Assembly: GCA_018398585.1 (NCBI GenBank)
Contig: JAGTTD010000026.1
Span: 191,001 to 255,000 of the forward strand
Direction: 5' to 3'
DNA length: 64,000 bases
Source: Simmondsia chinensis
Taxonomy: Eukaryota; Streptophyta; Magnoliopsida; Caryophyllales; Simmondsiaceae
Below are positions 58,001 to 64,000 of this stretch, piece by piece. Below the pieces are notes generated by a model. The model was not told where the DNA came from. It saw nothing but the letters and a program-made list of their open reading frames with translations, and ran no database searches. The position numbers and the translations under genes are program-made. Numbering within the stretch: the first letter of the stretch is position 1; every line of letters starts with the position of its first letter.

Positions 58001-59581
58001 TTGGCTTGGAATTTATAGTGCAAACTATTCTCACTTCTTGGCCAAATATAGGTTGGCCCAAAATCAATTGAGTTTACCCTTCTTATCAATTCCGCAAAGT
58101 AGGAAGGAGTAAAGACATCTTAATATTATTCTCCCTCCATGGCCAAGATTGAGATTCTTTGATGCATTTGACTATAAAGAAACGCTAGGATTTTCAAAAC
58201 ACCAATATACGCTAGCGAATTTCTTATAAAATAAGGTAGTCTCTTTTGGAGGTCTTTGGACAAAAAGCTTTATGGCTTCCCTGACATAACCTTATCCAAT
58301 TTACAGAAGGACTAGAGAGTTTTATGTTATTATTTTTTGGCTTTTTGATGTTTGAGGATATCTTATTCTTAACTTTTTTCTATATTCTCTTTAAATAATA
58401 TCTTTCTCCATCAGATACATAGCACTAAAACTTTCCAAAGCATCGATTTTGACTGGTGCCAAACTTAGGAAATGTGAGCTCGTCAGAGAACAGAAAAACC
58501 AATCTTGTACGCATTGTTGGAACAACTAATTGGACAAAGAAATCGGCATCAACAGAAAACTGATGATAGTCTCAAGTTCTTACATTAGCAAGCCCAAGCT
58601 CCAGCTCCTCCTACAAAATCAAATAAGCCATTAGGGTTCCAAATATTGTAACAATCCACAATTGGCACATAGGAGGTCCACATATAAGTCCAAATCAGAT
58701 TCCATCCTAAAATCAATTGGCATTAGGTGAAAGTAAACCACCTAACTTATATGTTAATCTCTTCTCTCACAACTCTAATGTAGGACAAATTTAATAATAC
58801 TCACACGTAAAGTTCTCAACAAATATCACACATTCCCCACTTTCAAATTCATTAATCATATCACAAACATTTTACCTGTTAGAGTACAAAATCATTCTTA
58901 AATATTCACCCATCTGCTTAAACTTTTAGGATAGTTGGTTCCGTAACATGATATTAGAGTCTTGTTAACCAATAGGTCACAATTGAATCCAATAGCCGCT
59001 CTCTCAATATTGATACATCAACACAAGGTGTGAGGTCAACATGTGTCATATTCACACTTCAAGTGTCGAGAACCCCATGTGAGTTTAGTAAGAATCTCAT
59101 TAGAGTTGTGAGAGAAAGGATCAATACCTTAGCCTAATAGGTTACTTTATCTAATGTCAATTGATCTAAGGATGGAACCCACTTGGCGGATCTCATATGT
59201 TCTAACAAGATCAAACATCAACCCAATGGGAATCAAATACAGACATGTTCTGATGTTAAGATTATAGAACCATTCTCAAATCTCCACGCATCAACTTAAT
59301 CTTTTCAGATAGGTGGTTCCTTAACACTACCGTAAACTGCAAATCATCAGTTCATTCGATTCGGTCTATTGACAACAAAATGACGAAGAGATCTAGGGTA
59401 TTTCAGTGCCGATGGATATCAGAAATGGATGAAAGAATCATAACAACAGAGAGAGAGAGAGAGAGAGATTTGAATGGAATCATACCGCAACGGCATTGCA
59501 AGCGGCGCATTTGTCGTCGATGGAAGCAGCGATGGAGAGTAAGGCGAAGACGAAGACAAGCCTGAGCATAGAACCCGCCAT
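52038..59581 (-). CDS. ER-resident saposin-like MSAP/Canopy-family protein with KDEL
   Basis: Nine exons (- strand): 59486-59581, 58584-58610, 57746-57825, 57053-57125, 56003-56060, 54244-54295, 54122-54146, 53398-53489, 52038-52092. All are in phase, giving 185 residues (the Arabidopsis homologue, At1g42480 as I recall, is about 182). Signal peptide 1-20 (MLRLVFVFALLSIAAS). Six cysteines at 25, 28, 82, 127, 157 and 164 give the saposin-like pattern of the DUF3456 (TLR4 regulator and MIR-interacting MSAP) family. Blocks: DDKCAACNAVAEELE, EKPRNHLDMRHRLDSKGQRK, SELRVVELLDGLCEKMQDYT, ISSYCGRLLEETEDELT and KVLCQDLSKHC. An acidic tail ends in KDEL, the ER-retrieval signal. It is probably a soluble ER folding factor; animal Canopy proteins assist receptor folding, but the plant role is not known to me. 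The 25-nt exon 54122-54146 is followed by a GC-AG intron. Confidence 0.93.
52445..52885. repeat. AGCTCG-word dispersed repeat
   Basis: TTGATAAGAGCTCTATAAGG, AAAGAGCTCGACTCGGC and CAAGTCAAGTATCAAACAC words, in the last MSAP intron. Confidence 0.65.
53131..53270 (-). mobile_element. RTE/SINE tail without head
   Basis: On the - strand: CAGGTTGGGGGTCCTCG, AAACAGTCTCTCG, AAGGCTGCGTACATC, AGACCCTGCCC and GGCACTGGGATTATTG. No clear duplication. It is nested in a MITE-like sequence of an MSAP intron. Confidence 0.75.
54379..54704. mobile_element. 326-bp MITE, intact, TCA target duplication
   Basis: Exactly 326 bp. Left GGCTCCGTTTGTTTCAG; right GTCAAAACAAACAGAGTC; inverted. TCA duplicated at 54376-54378 and 54705-54707. 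The 3-bp duplication and GGCTCCGTTTG end suggest a PIF/Harbinger (Tourist-like) parent. It lies in an MSAP intron. Confidence 0.82.
55169..55494. mobile_element. 326-bp MITE, intact, TAA target duplication
   Basis: Exactly 326 bp, the same length as the copy at 54379. Left GGCTGTGTTTGTTTCACC; right CCGTCAAAACCAACGGAGCC. TAA duplicated at 55166-55168 and 55495-55497. It lies in the same MSAP intron as the previous copy. Confidence 0.85.
56115..56590. repeat. AGCTCG-word dispersed repeat
   Basis: CAAACTCGATAAGCC, TTATCGACTTCAAGTCGAGC, AAGCTCGTCATTAATATTG and CGACTCGGCTTGTTAATC words, in an MSAP intron. The 5S-headed SINE at 56605 inserted beside it. Confidence 0.55.
56605..56847 (-). mobile_element. 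Full-length 5S-headed SINE (type B) with 12-bp target duplication
   Basis: 243 bp. On the - strand the 5' end is CCAAAGAGGGCACTAACATG, then CCGTCACCGGATCCCATTAG, CGAAGTTAAGCGTGCTTGGG, GAGAGTAGTACCAGGATGGG and TGACCTCCTGGCAAGTCC. It joins CCTCAGGTTGGGGGTACTGG and the tail with a C tract, ending GGCACTGGGTATGTTTC. Flanks TTCATAAGCTAT (56593-56604) and TTCATGAGCTAT (56848-56859) differ by one base. Confidence 0.92.
57361..57703. mobile_element. 326-bp-family MITE, old copy
   Basis: Left AGGCTACGTTCTGTTGAAGG. Interior GATTCACGCTCGATCAAG, TTGGGGGAAGTCACC. The right end TTCCATCAAACTTTTAGAATC is decayed. Confidence 0.55.
58877..59326 (+). mobile_element. SMART-like TRIM, expanded or recombined
   Basis: Left terminal repeat 58877-58948 (TGTTAGAGTACAAAATC to CCGTAACA). 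A degraded primer-binding site TGATATTAGAGTC follows. A second terminal repeat at about 59253-59326 ends GGTGGTTCCTTAACA. The interior is longer than at 33015, so another short repeat has probably inserted. It lies in the first MSAP intron. Confidence 0.6.
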
Positions 59582-59594
59582 TTCCCCCCACCTT

Positions 59595-59612
59595 CTCTCT
59601 CTCTCTCTCTCT
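59595..59612 (-). promoter_or_regulatory. (GA)n in the MSAP 5' leader
   Basis: On the - strand a GA dinucleotide run lies about 14 bp upstream of the ATG. A second GA run (59450-59466 on the + strand) sits just inside the first intron. Confidence 0.45.
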
Positions 59613-59794
59613 CGACTCGTCTTCACCTTCATTCCGTGTCTCATGTCACGTGCATTAGGCATGTTTAGAGTTTTGTTTTCCTTCTTTTTTCAGGAAATTA
59701 TAGTGTATTCATATTTTTGGGAAATCGTATGAATTGGACCCCCAGCCCCCCTTTAATGTTTTTAGACCCCTTTAATCATAAATAGACTCTTTTG

Positions 59795-59900
59795 GACAAA
59801 AGTGTCCTCCCACCTCACCCCCCCATCCGTCCCCTCTCTCTCTCTCTTTCTCTCTCCTCATTTAATGCAAGGCAGGCAAAAGTACACTCTTTTGACCTTT
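59795..59900 (+). repeat. CT-rich leader copy 1 before array A
   Basis: Contains CACCCCCCC, CCGTCCCCTCTCTCTCTC, CTCCTCATTTAATGC and GCAAAAGTACA. It is homologous to 62632-62770, which precedes array B, in the same orientation. Confidence 0.65.
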
Positions 59901-60009
59901 CACTCTCCTTTTCTTCATTTTTTTTTCCTTTTGAATTTTTTTTTGTCCCAAAAAAAATATAATTTCCAAATTTACCCTTTCTTCTTCTTCCCTCCCAGAC
60001 CTTGTTTAG

Positions 60010-62600
60010 GCGTGCTTGAAGTAATTAATAAAATCATACACTGGGTATGATTCCTTTTAATGGTGTAAAATGAGCATATTCAGGTGTATCAGAAGAAATT
60101 AGTGGTAAAAGACTTATCATACACAATGTATGATAGGTTATAATGGCATAAAATCAACTTTTGCTTTTTGTTTCAAGTAATTAGACGTACAGTTGGATGA
60201 AATCGAATCATACACTGGGTATGATGCGTTTGAATAGTGTAAAATGAACTTATTCAGGTGTATTCCAAGCAATTAGTGGTAAATGACTTGTCATACACAA
60301 TGTATGATAGGTTATAATGGCATAAAATCAACTTTTGCTGTTTTTTTCAAGTAATTACTGTTACAGTGGGCTGAAATCGAATCATACAATGGGTATGATG
60401 AGTTAAAATGGTGTAAAATGAACTTATTCAGGTGTAGTTCAAGCAATTAGTGGTAAATGCCTTGTCATACACAATGTATGATAGGTTATAATGGCAAAAA
60501 ATCAACTTTTGCTTTTTTTTCAAGTAATTACTGTTACAGTGGGCTGAAATCGAATCATACAATGGGTATGATACTCTGAAATGGTCTAAAATGAACCTTT
60601 TCAGGTTTTATTAAAACAATTAGTAGTAAATGACTTATCATACACAATGTATGATAGGTTATAATCGCATGAAATCAACTGTTGCTGTTTTTTTTCAAGT
60701 AATTAGATGTACAGTGGGATGAAATCGAATCATACACTAGGTATGATGCGTTTTAATGGTGTAAAATGAACTTATTCAGGTGTATTACAAGAAATTAGTG
60801 GTAAATGACTTGTCATACACAATGTATGATAGGTTATAATGGCATAAAATCAACTTTTGCTGTTTTTTTCAACTAATTACTGTTACAGTGGGATGAAATC
60901 GAATCATACAATGGGTATGATACATTTTAATGGTGTAAAATGAACTTATTCAGGTTCTTTTCAAGCAATTAGTTGTAAATGACTTATCATACACAATGTA
61001 GGATAGGTTATAATGTCAAAAAATCAACTTTTACTGGTTTTTACTTCTAATTACTGTTACAGAGGGCTGAATCGAATCATACAATGGGTATGATGTGTTT
61101 TAATGGTGTAAAATGAACTTATTCAGGTTTATTTCAAGCAATTAGTTGTAAATCACTTATCATACACAAATTATTATAGGTGTTAATGGCATAAAATTAA
61201 CTTTTGCTGTTTTTTTCAAGTAATTAGGGGTAAGTGGTCTAAAATCGTATCATACACTGGGTATGATTCGTTTTAATGGTTTAAAATAAACTTATTCAGG
61301 TTTATTGTAAGAAATTAGTGGTAAATGACTTGTAATACACAATATATGATAGGTTATAATGGCATAAAATCAACTTTTACTGATTTTTTCAACTAATTAC
61401 TGTTACAGTGGGATGAAATCGAATCATACAATGGGTATGATACATTTTAATGTTGTAAAATAAACTTACTCAGGTGTTTTTCAAGCAATTAGTTGTAAAT
61501 GACTTATCATACACAATGTATGATAGGTTATAATGTCAACAAATCAACTTTTACTGGTTTTTACTTCTAATTACTGTTACAGAGGGCTGAATCGAATCAT
61601 ACAATGGGTATGATGTGTTTTAATGGTGTAAAATGAACTTATTCAGGTTTATTTCAAGCAATTAGTTGCAAATCACTTATCATACACAAATTATTATAGG
61701 TGTTAATGGCATAAAATTAACTTTTGCTGTTTTTTTCAAGTAATTAGGGGTAAGTGGTCTGAAATCGAATCATACACTGGGTATGATTCGTTTTAATGGT
61801 TTAAAATGAGCTTATTCAGGTGTATTACAAGTAATTAGTGGTAAATGACTTGTAATACACAACGTATGATAGGTTTAATGGCATAAAATCAACTTTTACT
61901 GGTTTTTTCAACTATTTACTGTTACAGTGGGATGAAATCGAATCATGCACTGGGTATGATGCGTTTTAATGGTGTAAAATGAACTTATTCAGGTTTATTT
62001 CAAGGAATTAGTCGTAAATGACTTCTCATACAAAATGTATGATACGTTATAATGGCAAAAAATTAACTTTTGCTGTTTTTTCAAGTAATTAGGGGTAAGT
62101 GGTCTGAAATTGAATCATACACTGGGTATGATTCGTTTTAATGGTTTGAAATGAGCTTATTCAGGTTTAGTTCTAAACAATTAGTGGTAAATGACGTATC
62201 ATACCCAATGTATGATAGGTTGTAATGGCATAAAATCAACTTTTGCTGTTTTTTTTCAAGTAATTAGGGGTACAGTGGTCTAGAATCGAATCATAAACTG
62301 GGTATGATGCTTTATAGTGGTATAAAGTGACCTTATTCAGGTATATTAGAAGTAATTAGCGGTAAAGAGCTTGTCATACACAATGTATGATAGGTTTTAT
62401 TGGCATAAAATTAACTTTTGCTGTTTTTTTTCAAGTTATTAGGGGTACAGGGGTCTGAAATCGAATCTATATACGTGTAGTTCAAGTTTTATTGGTGTAT
62501 GATGCACTTCATACACGGTATATGATGGGTTATATTTGTGTAAAATCAACGTGTATTTGTGTATTTTAGTAATGTGTATTTAGAAAAAAAATATACATTT
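60010..62600 (+). repeat. Tandem array A: ~174-bp satellite with two hairpins per monomer
   Basis: About 14 full monomers. The marker TCATACA(C/A)TGGGTATGA recurs at about 60034, 60208, 60382, 60555, 60730, 60904, 61078, 61250, 61424, 61598, 61770, 61943, 62115 and 62291, spaced 172-176 bp. Each monomer has a second hairpin, TCATACACAATGTATGA, half a period later, so it is a dimer of units of about 87 bp. Monomers from 60904 on match the monomer three places further on much better than their neighbours (61078 with 61598; 61250 with 61770), giving a 520-bp higher-order unit. No coding capacity. Confidence 0.93.
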
Positions 62601-62631
62601 TGAGTATAGTAATCCGTACGATTTTCCTTCA

Positions 62632-62770
62632 AAAAGGCCCTCCCATTCACCCCCCCCCAACCCGTCCCCTTTCTCTCTCCTCATTTAATGCGCAGCAGAT
62701 TACTGTACTTTAGCCTCTCTCCACTCCATTTTCTCTCTCTTCATTTAATGCAAAAGTACATATTTTTACT
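62632..62770 (+). repeat. CT-rich leader copy 2 before array B
   Basis: CACCCCCCCCCAACCCGTCC, TTTCTCTCTCCTCATTTAAT and a further internal duplication of TCTCTCTTCATTTAATGC. It matches 59795-59900. Confidence 0.65.
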
Positions 62771-63084
62771 TTATGTCATGTAACTTGCTTCTCACTCTAT
62801 TCCTCCCTTCTTCTCATTTCCCGCCTATTTACTCACCTCTTATTCATGGTATTTGTTACTTTTCTCTTAATCTGAATTCCCCAAGTCCATTTTTCTCTCA
62901 TTTTTCTCTCAATCTGCTACATTGGGCCCTCGGAAGAAGAAGAAGAAGAAGCCATTTTAAGATCGTGTTTGAAGCTTCGTGGCATTGCTGTAGGTTCAAC
63001 GTTGAGTCCTTACACACATTTCACGGTTTTCAGATCAGATACTGAAGGTAACATGACAATTTGCTGACATTGTCGTTAACGTAT
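62771..63084. other. Segment between leader 2 and array B
   Basis: Includes a (GAA)n run at 62935-62951 and a short open frame up to 63045 (about 90 codons) with no recognisable domain. It could be a 5' exon or promoter-side part of an element carrying the arrays; I see no proof. Confidence 0.3.
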
Positions 63085-64000
63085 CCTTGTCCTATGAGGT
63101 CGGTGTGTTACAAGTCATTTATGGTTTATGATTGGTTTAAATGATGTATTATAACTTTCTTTTGGTGTGTTTGAACTCATTAGTGGTGTATGATTAGTCA
63201 TACATCGTGTATGATAGGTTTTAATAGTGTGAAATCAACTTGTTTAGGTGTGCTTCATGTAAATAGTGCTGTATGATCTATCATACACCGTGTATGATAG
63301 GTTTAAATGGTGTGAAATCAATTTGTGTTTGTATATGTTAAGTAATTAATGGTGTATAATCAGTCATACACTGTGTAGGATTGGGTTTAATGGTGTATAA
63401 CCAACTTGTGTTTGTGTGTATTAAGTAATTAGTGGTGTATAATCAATCATACACTGTGTATGATTAGTTTTAATGGTGTATAACCAACCTGTGTATGTGT
63501 ATGTTAAGTAATTAATGGTGTATAATCAGTCATACACTGTGTAGGATTGGGTTTAATGGTGTATAACCAACCTGTGTTTGTGTATGTTAAGTAATTAATG
63601 GTGAATAATCCATCATACACTGTGTAGGATTGGGTTTAATGGTGTATAACCAACTTGTGTTTGTGTGTATTAAGTAATTAGTGGTGTATAATCAATCATA
63701 CACTGTGTATGATTGGTTTTAATGGTGTATAACCAACCTGTGTATGTGTATGTTAAGTAATTAATGGTGTATAATCAGTCATACACTGTGTAGGATTGGG
63801 TTTAATGGTGTATAACCAACTTGTGCAGACGTTTTTTAAGTAATTAGTGGTTTATGAGCAACCATACACTGTGTATGATTGGGTTTAATGGCGTATAACC
63901 AACCTGTGTATGTGTATGTTCAGTGTATAATCATACACTGTGTATGATTGGGTTTAATGGCCTATAACCAACCTGTGTATGTGTATGTTAAGTAATTAAT
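63085..64000 (+). repeat. Tandem array B: ~83-bp hairpin repeat, continues past window end
   Basis: Units carry TCATACACTGTGTA(T/G)GAT, TTTAATGGTGTATAACCAAC and TTAAGTAATTA(A/G)TGGTG. Marker positions at about 63364, 63448, 63530, 63613, 63697, 63779, 63862 and 63931 give a period of 82-84 bp, the last shortened by about 14 bp. An alternation (63448 and 63697 share GTATTAAGTAATTAGTGG; 63530 and 63779 share GTATGTTAAGTAATTAATGG) suggests a 249-bp three-unit order here too. Confidence 0.92.

Noticed and set aside
59985..60020. RTE tail fragment at the left edge of array A (CCCTCCCAGACCTTGTTTAG)
   Set aside because: The likeness to CCCTCCCAGACCCTGCTTAG is short, lacks the downstream CACTGGG(TTG)n context and a target duplication; it could be chance.
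60010..62600. CRISPR-like array
   Set aside because: Repeats are about 174 bp with no unique spacers, in eukaryotic DNA; it is a satellite array.
62773..63045. 90-codon open frame between the arrays
   Set aside because: Low-complexity CT-rich translation with no recognised domain; kept only as an unexplained segment.

Overview
The window is nuclear DNA of a flowering plant, most likely a eudicot. The evidence is AT-rich non-coding sequence, GT-AG introns of 0.1 to 5 kb, plant-only protein families, and dense MITEs, SINEs, TRIMs and an RTE-clade LINE. I cannot name the species from the sequence alone.

Six protein-coding genes are supported. A partial PMI1 gene (chloroplast movement) runs off the left edge on the + strand (2-1927). 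Five genes follow on the - strand: an intronless ATL8/ATL80-type RING-H2 ubiquitin ligase (9944-10492); the ribophorin I subunit of oligosaccharyltransferase (14525-23000, 10 exons); the thylakoid-lumen immunophilin FKBP18 (25712-32262, 6 exons); a PAT21-like DHHC S-acyltransferase (35988-46159, 11 exons); and an ER-retained saposin-like MSAP/Canopy-type protein ending in KDEL (52038-59581, 9 exons). I built the exon models by hand. Every junction keeps phase, and the resulting proteins (about 612, 242, 664 and 185 residues) are close to the family lengths I recall. From memory, Arabidopsis keeps ribophorin I next to ATL8 and FKBP18 next to ATL80, and keeps PMI1 near the MSAP gene, so this looks like a conserved gene block. 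The genes do not form one pathway, but two act in the secretory pathway (OST1, MSAP) and two concern the chloroplast (PMI1, FKBP18).

Introns and spacers are filled with repeats. The most striking are short retroposons with a 5S rRNA-derived head (internal pol III promoter boxes kept) fused to a tail identical in plan to the 3' end of an RTE-type LINE. A 5'-truncated copy of that LINE lies in the same window at 33442-34695. Many insertions of both have clear 11-19 bp target-site duplications and (TTG)n ends. Other families are SMART-like TRIMs with LTRs of about 73 bp, Tourist-like MITEs of about 326 bp with 3-bp target duplications, large dispersed AGCTCG-word repeats, ACCCG-word repeats, and a candidate solo LTR carrying a cluster of GTGTGTCGACACAC palindromes.

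The right end (about 59.8-64.0 kb) holds two tandem arrays of hairpin-bearing repeats, each preceded by a related CT-rich leader. Array A has a monomer of about 174 bp, itself a dimer of units of about 87 bp, and is partly organised in a 520-bp three-monomer higher-order unit. Array B has a simple unit of about 83 bp and continues past the window edge. Together they preserve three stages of satellite evolution side by side.
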